This document shows positions 39,243 through 48,776 of a stretch of DNA of 64,000 bases, piece after piece. The stretch is from contig JADKBS010000031.1 in NCBI GenBank assembly GCA_016714985.1, positions 29,170 through 93,169 on the forward strand, read 5' to 3'. This DNA is from Saprospiraceae bacterium. Its GTDB lineage: Bacteria; Bacteroidota; Bacteroidia; Chitinophagales; Saprospiraceae. Below the pieces are notes generated by a model, which did not search any database, had not been told where the DNA came from, and worked only from the letters and a program-made list of their open reading frames with translations. Both the position numbers and the translations under genes were made by a program. The first letter of the stretch is position 1, and each line of letters opens with the position of its first letter.

Positions 39243-40019
39243 ATGATGACTCAAGTAATGTACGAGGAAGGTTTGGCCTATGCCGAATCAAATTTTAAAG
39301 ACGAATATGCACCCCACTTGCATGTGGACAAGCGGCTTATCCGTGAAAAATTCAACATGGATGGCAAGAGGGTCCTAGATTTTGGCTGCGGCATGGGCGG
39401 TATGAGCCTGTGGTACGCCACCAACTTCAAATGCGAGGTGCATGGCGTTGATATTGATCGCCATCACGTCAAGATAGCCAACGACCTGAAGGCGAAGCAC
39501 AAGGTAACAAACGTCAATTTTGAGGTTCGGAATGTGCTTGACAACCCGATTGATGATAAGTACGATTTCATCGTAATGAACGATGTTGCCGAGCATATTC
39601 AATTGCCCATCCTGAAAGCCATTTTCAAGGAGTTGAGCAAAAACTTGGCGAGCAATGGCGGCATTTACGTCTCGTACCCGCCTTGGCGCAGCCCCTATGC
39701 ATCCCACGTACAGCATGTAGTGGGCTTACCTTGGTGCCAGTTCTTGCCAGATGGGATTTTGCTGAAGATGATTGAAAAAAACAACCGACCGATAGTAGGG
39801 GAGGAGGAAAGCGATTTACTCCAAGCCTACAAAGGCTTGAACCACCTGACCCATGAACGGCTGCTTTCAGCCTTGGACGGTTCTGACCTGAAGCCGGTTT
39901 ACCGGAAAAGCCATAGCTTCTTGAACAAGTACGGGCTCTTCAAGGAGATGAACCTACGATTCTTCCCATTCGACTTCTTGGTTACCAAGGAGTTTTTGCT
40001 GCTTCAAAAAGCTGCATAA
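39243..40019 (+). CDS. class I SAM-dependent methyltransferase
   Basis: 258 residues. SAM-binding motif I is VLDFGCGMGGMSLWYA near residue 41. The acidic end of strand 2 is HGVDIDRHH, and the motif IV region is YDFIVMNDVAEHI. This is the methyltransferase_11/25 fold with no membrane segment. Being inside the polysaccharide locus, it probably methylates a sugar or lipid-linked intermediate. Start choice is uncertain: an ATG two codons earlier or later is possible. Confidence 0.9.
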   Translation: MMTQVMYEEGLAYAESNFKDEYAPHLHVDKRLIREKFNMDGKRVLDFGCGMGGMSLWYATNFKCEVHGVDIDRHHVKIANDLKAKHKVTNVNFEVRNVLDNPIDDKYDFIVMNDVAEHIQLPILKAIFKELSKNLASNGGIYVSYPPWRSPYASHVQHVVGLPWCQFLPDGILLKMIEKNNRPIVGEEESDLLQAYKGLNHLTHERLLSALDGSDLKPVYRKSHSFLNKYGLFKEMNLRFFPFDFLVTKEFLLLQKAA

Positions 40020-40076
40020 TAGGGTTTTTGAACAGGTTGCTTATCAAGTTATATCATCCATTTTGCCCCCGCAAAT

Positions 40077-41318
40077 ATGCCGAATATGCATAACCACTCA
40101 GACCTTGATATCATCTATTTTACGCTGTTCCCTTGGGACAATGCGTATTCTTCTGTTTCGCTGTCCTTTACGAGGGAGTTTGCGAAGCACAATAGGGTGT
40201 TCTATATCAATCACCCATATACTTTGAAGGATTTTGTTAAAGGTTGGAACACACCAATGGTGAAAGCCCGAAGGAAGGACATGCTGCTGAACAGGATGCG
40301 TTACGAGACGATACCAGATCTGCCAGAAGTGATAGCCGTGCAGCCGCCCTTGACCTTGCCCATCAACTGGATGCAGCCCGGTAAGCAATACGAGAAGTGG
40401 TCTGAATACAACAACCGGATTATCCTCAACACCATTCGGCAGGTAATAAAGGACTACAATATCAAGAACTATGTTTACCTGAACTGCTTTAACCCTTATT
40501 ACGCAGGTGCGTTGCCCAAGGAGTTTGGAGCCAAGTTGAGCATGTACCAGTGTATAGATGACATGACGGAGGAGGCGTACACCGCAAAGCATGGCGCACG
40601 GGTCGAAGAAGATGCCATTCGGGATTCGGATGTGGCGTTTGTTACTTCCCGGAATTTGTTGCGCCTGAAAAAGCACTTGAACCCCAACACCCATGTACTT
40701 CACAATGCCGTGGATATTTCCATTTTTGAAAAAGTGCATGAAGGGCAGTTGCCACGACCAAAGGAACTGGAGGGCGTGAAGGGCAAAATCATCGGCTTTA
40801 CTGGCAATATCAACGAGTACAGGTTGAACTACCCGCTTTTCAAACAAATTGCAGCGCAGCATCCCGACAAGACATTGGTGATGGTTGGGCCGCTCAACTC
40901 GGATTGCTACAAGGAATTTGGGCTAGATAAAATGCCTAACGTCATATTGACGGGAGGTAAAAATATCCGTGAATTACCAGCTTTTTTGCAGCATTTCGAC
41001 GTGACGATAATACCTTTCTTGAAAAACAAATTGACTGCAAGTATTTATCCTTTGAAAGTCAATGAATACCTTGCAGCCGGAAAGCCAGTGATTGCTACTA
41101 ATTTTTCAGAGGATATTCGTAGCTTTGCCGATGTAGTTTACATAGCGGACAGTGAGAAAGACTTTGTACAAGCCATTGACAGGGCAATTGCAGAAAATTC
41201 TGTCGAGCTGATTGAGCAAAGGGTGTTGACCGCAAAACAGAATACTTGGACAGAACGGGTGAAACAATTTTGGGAAATTGTTGACCGCCATTTGGTTCCG
41301 GCTGAAACGGTTGTTTAA
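40077..41318 (+). CDS. glycosyltransferase family 1/4-like (TuaH-like)
   Basis: 413 residues, GT-B fold. The N-terminal domain starts LDIIYFTLFPWDNAYSSVS. The C-terminal nucleotide-sugar domain has IIGFTGNINEYRLNYPLF, the ELPAFLQHFDVTIIPFL segment and the PLKVNEYLAAGKPVIATNF loop with its conserved Glu. This resembles TuaH-type and other GT4 enzymes that extend envelope polysaccharides at the cytoplasmic face. It is the only glycosyltransferase in the locus, so others must lie elsewhere. Confidence 0.9.
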   Translation: MPNMHNHSDLDIIYFTLFPWDNAYSSVSLSFTREFAKHNRVFYINHPYTLKDFVKGWNTPMVKARRKDMLLNRMRYETIPDLPEVIAVQPPLTLPINWMQPGKQYEKWSEYNNRIILNTIRQVIKDYNIKNYVYLNCFNPYYAGALPKEFGAKLSMYQCIDDMTEEAYTAKHGARVEEDAIRDSDVAFVTSRNLLRLKKHLNPNTHVLHNAVDISIFEKVHEGQLPRPKELEGVKGKIIGFTGNINEYRLNYPLFKQIAAQHPDKTLVMVGPLNSDCYKEFGLDKMPNVILTGGKNIRELPAFLQHFDVTIIPFLKNKLTASIYPLKVNEYLAAGKPVIATNFSEDIRSFADVVYIADSEKDFVQAIDRAIAENSVELIEQRVLTAKQNTWTERVKQFWEIVDRHLVPAETVV

Positions 41319-41423
41319 GTTTTTCTTGTACTATAAATGTTTGAAAAACAACACTTTGAAAATCAATACCGCTTTTCTGAAATGCATTATGTAACCACAT
41401 TCCCTTGAATAAAAAACAACATT

Positions 41424-42311
41424 ATGACCCATACACTCAATGAATTGACGGATAAATTCAGTGTGCCAGACACGCAGGATTTCCTGAACGAAAAGTACCA
41501 AGATCTACAAGCGGTAGCCGCAGAGTTCAAGTCCAAGTACGCAAAGGCCGACCCATTTCCCAATATCCATTTCGAGGAATTCTTCAATCCCGACATTTTG
41601 GATGCGATTTTGGAGGAATTTCCAGACCTCGAAGGGAAAGACGACATCAAATACCTTACGCCCAACGAAATCAAGCTTGCCTCTCGTGGCGAGCGCCGTT
41701 TTGGGCCGCTCACCAAGGCGTTTGTCCATTTTCTTAATTCAGAACCTTTCTTGCAATTCCTGCAAGAGCTGACCAGCATTGAGGAGAAACTGACACCAGA
41801 CCCCTATTTTGAGGGCGGTGGCTTCCACCAAACAAAGCCCGGTGGGTTTCTGAAAATCCATGCTGACTTTAACAAGCATCGTGAGACCGGCCTTGACCGC
41901 CGCCTGAACGTGCTCGTTTACCTCAACAAAGACTGGAAAGACGAATTTGGCGGCCATTTTGAGCTATGGAACCGGGATATGACCCGGTGTGTCACAAAGG
42001 TTGCGCCGAGGTTCAATACCATGGCCATGTTCACGACGACCGACTTCTCGTACCACGGCTTGCCCAACCCCCTGACTTGTCCGCCCGACCGCAGCAGGAA
42101 GTCATTGGCACTGTACTATTACACCAATGGCCGCCCCTCATCTGAAATAAACGAAGGGCTGGAAGACCATACGACCCTGTTCAAGGATAGGAAAGGAATA
42201 GAAGTTGATGCACAAATGCGAAAATTTAATGCAGGACAATCTGCAAAAGATTTTGTAAAAGATTTGATACCACCTATCTTTGTGAAGCTGGGGAAAAAAA
42301 TCGTGAAATAG
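41424..42311 (+). CDS. 2OG-Fe(II) oxygenase
   Basis: 295 residues. The double-stranded beta-helix core carries the iron triad H-x-D in LKIHADFNKH (about residue 150) and the distal His in TDFSYHGLPNPL (about residue 210). The 2-oxoglutarate Arg is in RSRKSLALYYY. It is typical of prolyl-4-hydroxylase-like enzymes found in bacterial polysaccharide loci. The substrate is unknown: it might hydroxylate a sugar, a lipid or a protein. It lies between the glycosyltransferase and the polymerase in the same direction. Confidence 0.92.
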   Translation: MTHTLNELTDKFSVPDTQDFLNEKYQDLQAVAAEFKSKYAKADPFPNIHFEEFFNPDILDAILEEFPDLEGKDDIKYLTPNEIKLASRGERRFGPLTKAFVHFLNSEPFLQFLQELTSIEEKLTPDPYFEGGGFHQTKPGGFLKIHADFNKHRETGLDRRLNVLVYLNKDWKDEFGGHFELWNRDMTRCVTKVAPRFNTMAMFTTTDFSYHGLPNPLTCPPDRSRKSLALYYYTNGRPSSEINEGLEDHTTLFKDRKGIEVDAQMRKFNAGQSAKDFVKDLIPPIFVKLGKKIVK

Positions 42312-42315
42312 GTTC

Positions 42316-42453
42316 ATGAAGAAGACCGCCAAACAACAATATCAAGAGCCAGAATTTTTCCTTACAAAAAAGGAAAAATTTTTGGAATTCACGGCAACGG
42401 CCATGTGCTTCCTGCTCTTGTTTGCATTTTTTTTAAAGGTGATTTTTTTCTGA
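42316..42453 (+). CDS. 45-residue single-helix membrane microprotein
   Basis: It starts 5 nt after the oxygenase stop codon. The polar, charged N-half (MKKTAKQQYQEPEFFLTKKE) is followed by KFLEFTATAMC and a membrane helix (CFLLLFAFFLKVIFF). Spacing and composition suggest it is translated with the oxygenase. No known family is recognised. A role as an assembly partner of the neighbouring membrane enzymes is only a guess. Confidence 0.6.
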   Translation: MKKTAKQQYQEPEFFLTKKEKFLEFTATAMCFLLLFAFFLKVIFF

Positions 42454-42659
42454 ATACAAGATATATTTGAATGGGTTAGGAATCGGGAGCTTGGCAAAGC
42501 CTGAAAAGGTGGAACCAGTTCCCATTCTTTCCCATCCCCTTCCACACCTAGTCAGGCATTTCCCAATTAAGGCTATTAAGGACACCATTTCCCTCTGTTG
42601 TTATGGCGAAAGCTGCTATTTTGATGCGTATGTGACTTCCCCCGTTGGACTATGAGAAA

Positions 42660-44144
42660 ATGAACTATACCATTTCAATTTTTACTGGGATTAAGGACTG
42701 GACTGTTCAGCAGGTCTTGCACCAGAAGCTGAACAACCCACTTGGGTACGCCATTTTTACATTCGTTGCGCTTGCCGTAGCATTTGTCCTTTCTATGCTG
42801 CCCTTGAAGCTGGCCATGCTTTTGTTGGTTGGAATCGTCGCAATACCCCTTGTTGTTGCTTGTTTTTTGAACCTCCAATTTGGCATCATTGTCATGCTGT
42901 TCGCTGGTTTCTTTCTTGGCTTGGTGGCCAAATATACCAATGCCCCCATTGGTACAGCCCTTGACGGATTATTGGTGCTCATGCTCGTTGGCATGTTGGC
43001 GAGGCTGATTAAGGAGAGAGACTTCAGTTTTGCTAGGAACCCCATCTCCATTTTCATTTTCGCTTGGATTTATTACAACCTGCTCGAAGTGCTCAATCCC
43101 TGGGCGCAGTCCCGGTTGGCATGGGTATATACCGTGCGCTCAGTTGCATTGTTGTTGGCGCTTTACTTCATCTCATGTTATGTGTTCAGCTCATACAAGC
43201 GTATCATCACTACCTTAAAAGTCATACTTGGCCTTGGATTTTTTTCCGCACTCTATTCCTTGAAACAAGAATGGATTGGGTTCAGCAATGCCGAGATGAC
43301 CTGGCTTCATGCGGATGAAGAGCGATTCATGCTTATTTTTCAATGGGACAGGATGCGGGTCTTCTCACTGTTCTCTGATCCCACCACTTTTGGTATCCTG
43401 ATGGGCTATATGAGCATGTTCTGCTTGGTCTTGGCAGCGGGTCCATTTAAGATTTGGCGAAAAATCGCCTTGTTGATGGCGGCAGGCAGTATGTTGCTGG
43501 GAATGGCCTATGCAGGTTCCCGCACGCCCTTCGTCATGTTGCCTGCAGGTGTTGTCCTTTACTTGGTAATGACCTTTAAGAAGCAAACCATCCTAGCCGG
43601 GGCCTTGTTTTTCATGGTAGGCGCTGGATTTATTATGAAATCAACGAGCAGCGCCGTGGTTTGGCGAATCCAGTCTGCTTTCAAAGGTGAAAGCAACGAC
43701 ACCATCGAGGTTCGTATGAAGAACCAGGCACGAATCCAGCCATTTATCCTTTCCCACCCAGTAGGGGCAGGGTTGGGTAGCACAGGCTATTGGGGCAAAC
43801 GTTTCACCCCAAACAGTTGGCTGGCCAGTTTTGCCCACGATAGCCTTTATGTCCGCTTGGCAGTGGAAACTGGCTGGGTCGGTTTGTTGATTTATATGGG
43901 GCTGCTTTTCACAGCCATGCGGACGAGCATCCGATATTATTTTCGGGTAAAAGACCCGACCATAAAGACCCTCTACCTTTGCTTTACCATTACGGTATTT
44001 TTGCTGGCTTTGGCGAGTTACCCACAAGAAGCCATCACCTTGCTCCCAACCTCCATCGTGTTCTACTTGCTATTGGCAATGATTGCTAGGCTTAAAGACT
44101 TTGACCCTGCCTATGCCAAAGTGAAAGAAGGTATGGAGGAATGA
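42660..44144 (+). CDS. O-antigen ligase/polymerase family protein (Wzy/WaaL-like)
   Basis: ATG 42660 (MNYTISIFTGIKDW) is preferred over a TTG five codons earlier. 494 residues, about 11 membrane helices. The long periplasmic loop before the last helices has HPVGAGLGSTGYWGK and the Wzy_C signature SFAHDSLYVRLAVETGWVG near residue 400. It would polymerise or ligate the lipid-linked repeat units brought over by the flippase. Last gene of the locus; the following gene is convergent. Confidence 0.9.
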   Translation: MNYTISIFTGIKDWTVQQVLHQKLNNPLGYAIFTFVALAVAFVLSMLPLKLAMLLLVGIVAIPLVVACFLNLQFGIIVMLFAGFFLGLVAKYTNAPIGTALDGLLVLMLVGMLARLIKERDFSFARNPISIFIFAWIYYNLLEVLNPWAQSRLAWVYTVRSVALLLALYFISCYVFSSYKRIITTLKVILGLGFFSALYSLKQEWIGFSNAEMTWLHADEERFMLIFQWDRMRVFSLFSDPTTFGILMGYMSMFCLVLAAGPFKIWRKIALLMAAGSMLLGMAYAGSRTPFVMLPAGVVLYLVMTFKKQTILAGALFFMVGAGFIMKSTSSAVVWRIQSAFKGESNDTIEVRMKNQARIQPFILSHPVGAGLGSTGYWGKRFTPNSWLASFAHDSLYVRLAVETGWVGLLIYMGLLFTAMRTSIRYYFRVKDPTIKTLYLCFTITVFLLALASYPQEAITLLPTSIVFYLLLAMIARLKDFDPAYAKVKEGMEE

Positions 44145-44204
44145 AACGTATAACAATCCCTCCATACCTCGGTCATGTTTTGGTGCTTTCCTCTGGGCGT
44201 ATAG

Positions 44205-44236
44205 CATACCTCATACCTCATACCTCATACCTCATT
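44205..44236. repeat. heptanucleotide array CATACCT
   Basis: Four exact copies of CATACCT plus CAT sit between two convergent genes and touch the amidase stop codon. Confidence 0.8.
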
Positions 44237-45446
44237 ACTTCATCCCTTCAAACAGCCATTCCGAGATTATTTGGCGGTTGGCGGGTAGGAAGAGCCGCTT
44301 CTGGTCGGTAGGATGTTTGATATTGCCCAGTTCGATATAGGCCGATGGCAATTTCGTTTCACGGAGCATGTGAAGATCACGGGCGGTCACTGTACCATTA
44401 TAGCCCCTGTTCTTGTTGATTTTCTTGTAGCCCTCCTCCATTTTATCGTGCATTTTTTCTGCCAATGCCTTGCCTTGCTTGTCGTCAGGGTGGTAATAGA
44501 AGAACAAGTCGGTTTGCTGTCCCTTGGCTCGTGAATCAACGTGGATGACAATTAGCTTCTGGTTCTCATCTTTTACGCCTTGTTTTTTGTGCTTTTCGTA
44601 AAGCTCATTGATCACATCGGAGCGTTGGAAAAGCCTGGGCCGTTGGCCACGATGTATGGCCTCATTACCCCAGACCACTTCGTCTTTGTCACATTTGAGA
44701 TATTGCTCATCACGGATGCCATCGTTTCGGTCACGGGTAATCATATAAGCAGTAGCGCCATGTTGTGTAAGCAACCTGACAACCCGTAAAGCCACATCAT
44801 AAGCGTATTCATCTTCACATACCGTATGCTTGCCTACCTTGGCCATTGCACCAGGGTCAGGGCCGCCATGTCCGCTTTCGATAAAATAGACCTTGCCTGC
44901 CAATGAACTGCTTTTGAGCGGGACGTGTTCATATTTTTTTCCAAAAATGGGGAAACGACGATTGCCGGAGGCCTCTACGGCCAGATTGACCTCACCATTG
45001 GAGGCTGTATCTTCCAGTTTAGGTTTGCTGACATCCTTGTCCGGGCAGTTGAGCAGGTGATGGGGTACCCAAAGCTGCTTGTCTTTTTTGAAAGAGGTTT
45101 TACGATAGCCGTCTTTCAGCATAGCATCGTTGTAGGTTTCGATGTCTTTGGCAGTTTCCCAATCCTTGATTCTGACTGAAGAACGAATGGTTTTTCCATC
45201 AAATTTATAAATCAGGATAGGAAGTGAATAGGTATTTCCAACCTTTAGGCTCGTGCCATTTTTGAGGTCGTTCAGTGCGTAAAATTTGGAGATATTGCAG
45301 GAATTCCTGTCAAGGCTATACCTGCGCAATAATGAATAAACGCCGTCGCCTGGAAGCGCCTTTGTCTCATAATATTCAGGATCTGATGGGGGGCGATTTG
45401 CGCCCAACAAAAGCACAAAAATGAACAGGGAAATGATTCGGATCAT
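44235..45446 (-). CDS. N-acetylmuramoyl-L-alanine amidase (Amidase_3) with LysM-like N-domain
   Basis: 403 residues. Signal peptide at residues 1-17. Residues about 30-80 look like a LysM motif (GDGVYSLLRRYSLD, LKVGNTYSLPI). The catalytic Amidase_3 domain starts near residue 185: IESGHGGPDPGAMAK holds the first Zn His, CEDEYAYDVALRVVRLL the Zn Glu, VIHVDSRAKG the second His region, and AYIELGNIKHPTD the late catalytic Glu. It cleaves peptide stems from peptidoglycan in the periplasm. Confidence 0.93.
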   Translation of the reverse strand: MIRIISLFIFVLLLGANRPPSDPEYYETKALPGDGVYSLLRRYSLDRNSCNISKFYALNDLKNGTSLKVGNTYSLPILIYKFDGKTIRSSVRIKDWETAKDIETYNDAMLKDGYRKTSFKKDKQLWVPHHLLNCPDKDVSKPKLEDTASNGEVNLAVEASGNRRFPIFGKKYEHVPLKSSSLAGKVYFIESGHGGPDPGAMAKVGKHTVCEDEYAYDVALRVVRLLTQHGATAYMITRDRNDGIRDEQYLKCDKDEVVWGNEAIHRGQRPRLFQRSDVINELYEKHKKQGVKDENQKLIVIHVDSRAKGQQTDLFFYYHPDDKQGKALAEKMHDKMEEGYKKINKNRGYNGTVTARDLHMLRETKLPSAYIELGNIKHPTDQKRLFLPANRQIISEWLFEGMK

Positions 45447-45480
45447 GGCGTTTTGAATTTGAAGTTTTCGGAACGAGCAC

Positions 45481-45513
45481 CAAAATTATCCACTTGCAGC
45501 CGAAAACTCCAAA
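45481..45513 (-). promoter_or_regulatory. promoter of the amidase gene
   Basis: On the minus strand: TTTG (45513-45510), 21-nt spacer, TAATTTTG (45488-45481). The ATG is 35 nt further on. Confidence 0.82.
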
Positions 45514-45546
45514 TCCGAGCCAAACTCCGCCCCAAGTCCACAACCT

Positions 45547-48135
45547 TTAACGGCTGATAACTAATTTTTGGGCCATAGTCATACCGCCCGCCCTAATACG
45601 GCAGTAATACAAACCCGAAGGCATTTCCGATATGGGCAATTGCATGCTATGATTGCCACCCAACTGCGCATCTTGCCATACTACGGTCTTGAACACCCTG
45701 CCTTGGTTGTCGAGCAGCTCAACAGTGACCAATTGTTTTCCGATTAATTCATAAGTCAATGTCGCACGGTTGGTGGCTGGGTTCGGAAAAATTCGGAGGT
45801 TCGCTGCCTGTACTTTCGAATCCAGGGTGTTGCTCACAAAAGGCGCTTCCAAGAGGTCACGTTGATAGACGCCATTGCCGTGCGTCGCCACCCTCAACTT
45901 GCGATTGGCGGGTGAAATCTTTAAATCGAAAACGATGATTGCTTCCGGCAAACCCTCAAGGTAAGTTTGCCAAGTAGTGCCACTGTCCACCGAAGAGAAA
46001 ACCCCCAAGTCGTTGCCAACATAGACATTGTTCGGGAAGAGTGGGTCAATGGCAATGGCATTGGTGGGCAAGTCTGGCAGCCCAACCCCAATATCCATCC
46101 AAGTAAGGCCGTAATCCTTCGTTCGGAACAAATGGCTGGAACCATAACCACCTACGGCTACATAGGCAATAGAATCATTCGTTGGGTCAACCTCCAAGTC
46201 CATGAAATAGCGGTCGGGGAGATTAGCTGTGATTTTTTGCCAGGTATTGCCCCCGTTTTGCGTAGCGAATATATTGCCACGGTTTCCATTGAAGGGAGCG
46301 GTCGCCACATAAGCCACATCGGGATTGGTATAGCTGACCGCCATGCTGATGGCAGGCCCACCGTCCAACACTTGGCTGTTGTTGGTGATGCTCCAATTAT
46401 TGCCCCCATCGGTGGACTTGGCAACAACCGCCGAGCCAGCGTAAATAACCAATCCATCGGAGGGGGCGAGCGCGAAAGGCGCAATAAAGGCTACTGGGGA
46501 TTGTGCAGGTGGTGAACTTCCCAAAGAGCCGTAAATATTTAGGTTTTGGGAAGAAAAATAGGCAAGGTTGTCGTCCTGCTGGTTGATACCCGTCCAACTG
46601 CCATCGCCGCCACCTACCCGTTGCCATCGTACAGTGCTGCCAGTGACCGGGTCTAGTTCTTCGGTAAGGCGGATAGTGCCATTGTCCTGCAAGCCGCCAA
46701 CGCAATAAAATTCATCGGTTGCAGAATTGCTGAACCCGTTGTAAAACTGGGCGGTCTGCATGCGTCCGCTGGCACTTTGAAAGGTCTGCCCCCCATCGGC
46801 AGAGCGGTGTACGCCTCCATCATCCGCCACATAAAAAACATTGGGAAGGGTCGGGTGCCAGATGGCGTCGTGGACGTCGGAGTGGACAAATTCAGGGCCG
46901 CCATCTGGGCCAGGGATGGGGGGGTAGGTAAACCCGATGCCACCGTTGGAGCTTTGGCTGCGCTGTTGGATGTTTTGGCCACCGTCATCTGACCGCCAGA
47001 CATCTATTCCAACGACAACGAGCTTGTTTGGGTCGGTTGGATGCACGGCTACGTCGTGTGCAAACCAACCCTGCCATTTTGAATAATCTTGGTTGGTACG
47101 AAGTTGCCAAGTGGCACCAAAATCAGTTGAACGGTATAGCCAACTGGCTCCTTCAGCGGAGCTTAGGCCGTTGCCAATACTTGCAAATAATACATCGGGG
47201 TTGCTCTTGGCGTAATCCAATTGTATTTTTCCGTTCGCATTATCGGCTGCGCCAAGTATGATTTTGGTCCAGGTCGCTCCACCATCAGCCGTTCTGTATA
47301 TGCCGTGGCCAGGTGAGCTTTGGTTGCCAGCGCCAACGACCACTTTATTCGGGTCGTTGGGGTGCACCGCAAGGTCATTGGCCAACACCACATTATGTGC
47401 CAAATTCCAGCTATCGCCGCCATCCAAGCTTTTGTAAACACCATCTGTCGTTGCAGCGTAAACAATAGTTGGGTCGCTTGGCGCAACCTCTATATCCCAA
47501 ATGCCCTTGTTTTGGTCTTGCGTGAAATCAAGGCTTTTGCTCCAAGTGACACCCCCATCTTTGCTCCGCAAAATACCGATGCCATAAGTTCCTCGGTTAG
47601 GACGATAAACGCCTCCCGTTCCAGCTGTCAGGTGGTTGTACACCTCTCCTGTTCCTATGAAAATGGTCATGGAGTCGTTCGGGGGAAATGCGATGGTGCT
47701 TACGCCAGAAACGGGAAAGCCGGTCGTTATTTGGTGCCAGGCATTGCCGCCTTGTCCCCCCGTATAGCTCCGCCAAAGGCCACCACTTGCCGAGCCTGCG
47801 TACATGGTATTCGGGTTCAAAGGATTGAAAACGATGCGCAGGGTGCGGCCAGCTCGGTTGTGCGGGCCGAGGGTCTGCCAAGGATCGGTACTTCGGCCTG
47901 TATTGACGGCAGCATCCATTTCATCAACAAACCGCCACGCTTGGTGCAAGCCATCGGGCGGCAACTGTTCAAAGGGGTACACCCTTGCCATGCTCATCTG
48001 TCCAAGTGCCTCGAAGGCACCGGAAACATTCGCAGCATTTTGTGCTTCAGGTTCAGACTTTGATTTTTGGACAAAAATTAGCGCTGCCAACAGCAGCACG
48101 GCAAAAATTGTGGGAAGGGTGTATTTGCTTGTCAT
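45547..48135 (-). CDS. sortilin/BNR-like beta-propeller protein with T9SS sorting domain
   Basis: 862 residues. An N-terminal hydrophobic segment (residues 8-22) serves as a signal peptide. Residues about 80-770 hold repeated BNR/Vps10-type blades: SKDGGVTWSK, SLDGGDSWNL, TADGGATWTK, STDFGATWQL, TQNGGNTWQK and SVDSGTTWQT, each SxDxGxTW. Conserved WQTLGPHNRAGRTL opens the propeller. The last 80 residues are a type A sorting domain (LRIFPNPATNRATLTY ... MAQKLVISR). It is predicted to be secreted or surface-bound. Similar propellers occur in glycosidases and adhesins, and no catalytic signature is clear here. Confidence 0.92.
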   Translation of the reverse strand: MTSKYTLPTIFAVLLLAALIFVQKSKSEPEAQNAANVSGAFEALGQMSMARVYPFEQLPPDGLHQAWRFVDEMDAAVNTGRSTDPWQTLGPHNRAGRTLRIVFNPLNPNTMYAGSASGGLWRSYTGGQGGNAWHQITTGFPVSGVSTIAFPPNDSMTIFIGTGEVYNHLTAGTGGVYRPNRGTYGIGILRSKDGGVTWSKSLDFTQDQNKGIWDIEVAPSDPTIVYAATTDGVYKSLDGGDSWNLAHNVVLANDLAVHPNDPNKVVVGAGNQSSPGHGIYRTADGGATWTKIILGAADNANGKIQLDYAKSNPDVLFASIGNGLSSAEGASWLYRSTDFGATWQLRTNQDYSKWQGWFAHDVAVHPTDPNKLVVVGIDVWRSDDGGQNIQQRSQSSNGGIGFTYPPIPGPDGGPEFVHSDVHDAIWHPTLPNVFYVADDGGVHRSADGGQTFQSASGRMQTAQFYNGFSNSATDEFYCVGGLQDNGTIRLTEELDPVTGSTVRWQRVGGGDGSWTGINQQDDNLAYFSSQNLNIYGSLGSSPPAQSPVAFIAPFALAPSDGLVIYAGSAVVAKSTDGGNNWSITNNSQVLDGGPAISMAVSYTNPDVAYVATAPFNGNRGNIFATQNGGNTWQKITANLPDRYFMDLEVDPTNDSIAYVAVGGYGSSHLFRTKDYGLTWMDIGVGLPDLPTNAIAIDPLFPNNVYVGNDLGVFSSVDSGTTWQTYLEGLPEAIIVFDLKISPANRKLRVATHGNGVYQRDLLEAPFVSNTLDSKVQAANLRIFPNPATNRATLTYELIGKQLVTVELLDNQGRVFKTVVWQDAQLGGNHSMQLPISEMPSGLYYCRIRAGGMTMAQKLVISR

Positions 48136-48169
48136 AGCGATGGAAAAATTGAGAAGTTTCGAAGTGCGG

Positions 48170-48199
48170 CAAATGTACGTTGAAAGGAGAATGGTTCAA
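48170..48199 (-). promoter_or_regulatory. promoter of the propeller gene
   Basis: On the minus strand: TTG (48199-48197), 19-nt spacer, TACATTTG (48177-48170), 35 nt before the ATG. Confidence 0.75.
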
Positions 48200-48398
48200 C
48201 ATCTCAATTTGCATTGGAAACAACAAACCAACCTAATTCCACTTGGTTTGGTGGCTAGTTCAGCCGCCATGGTCATGGGAGTCATAGATTACATCTGATA
48301 TTTGAAGCAAATTTCGTGGCTTGCTATGATTGGATTTTTGGTAGGATGCTTTGCATTCATGGTAATTTACCCACTTTTGCACTGAATTTTAGAATTCT

Positions 48399-48773
48399 AT
48401 GAAAAATTACCTGATTTGTTGTTTAGTGGGATCAATGGCGTTGTTGGCCTGTCAAAATGTTGGGAAGCAAAAGCTTGTGGGCAAATGGCAAGCTGTTTCC
48501 ATTTTGGAAGATGGGATGCCAATGCCTATTCCCGTAAGTGTTGTTGGCTTTGAGTTTTATAACAACGGGTATTATAACTTTCGCAGCACCCTTGAGTACA
48601 AAGAGGCGGGCACCTATGATGTTAGCAGCAATTTCCTTTACACCTTGGATACCATCAACGAGGCATCCACCCAAAAAATCGTTCAGATAATGCAAGTAGC
48701 GGAAGATTCCTTGCTCCTGAAAATGAATGCCGATGGCAAAGAACAATTGATTAAATTATTCAAATCAAAATAA
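48399..48773 (+). CDS. small lipoprotein, lipocalin-like
   Basis: 124 residues. The lipobox is LVGSMALLAC with the modified Cys near residue 18. The mature part begins LVGKWQAVSILEDG, the usual first strand of lipocalin-like domains in Bacteroidota. It continues with a YYNFRSTLEYKEAGTY strand and a C-terminal KEQLIKLFKSK. It is probably an outer-membrane or periplasmic lipoprotein of unknown ligand. It is 3 nt upstream of the DUF1304 gene, likely one transcript. Confidence 0.8.
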   Translation: MKNYLICCLVGSMALLACQNVGKQKLVGKWQAVSILEDGMPMPIPVSVVGFEFYNNGYYNFRSTLEYKEAGTYDVSSNFLYTLDTINEASTQKIVQIMQVAEDSLLLKMNADGKEQLIKLFKSK

Positions 48774-48776
48774 CCA

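Noticed and set aside
42455..42560. Further copy of the ACTACTTAG hairpin
   Set aside because: Only loose CCCATTCTTTCCCATCCCC similarity; no end match.
48191..48298. 35-codon frame with a hydrophobic middle (MVQHLNLHWKQQ...)
   Set aside because: It overlaps the opposite-strand promoter of the propeller gene and shows no conservation that I can judge.
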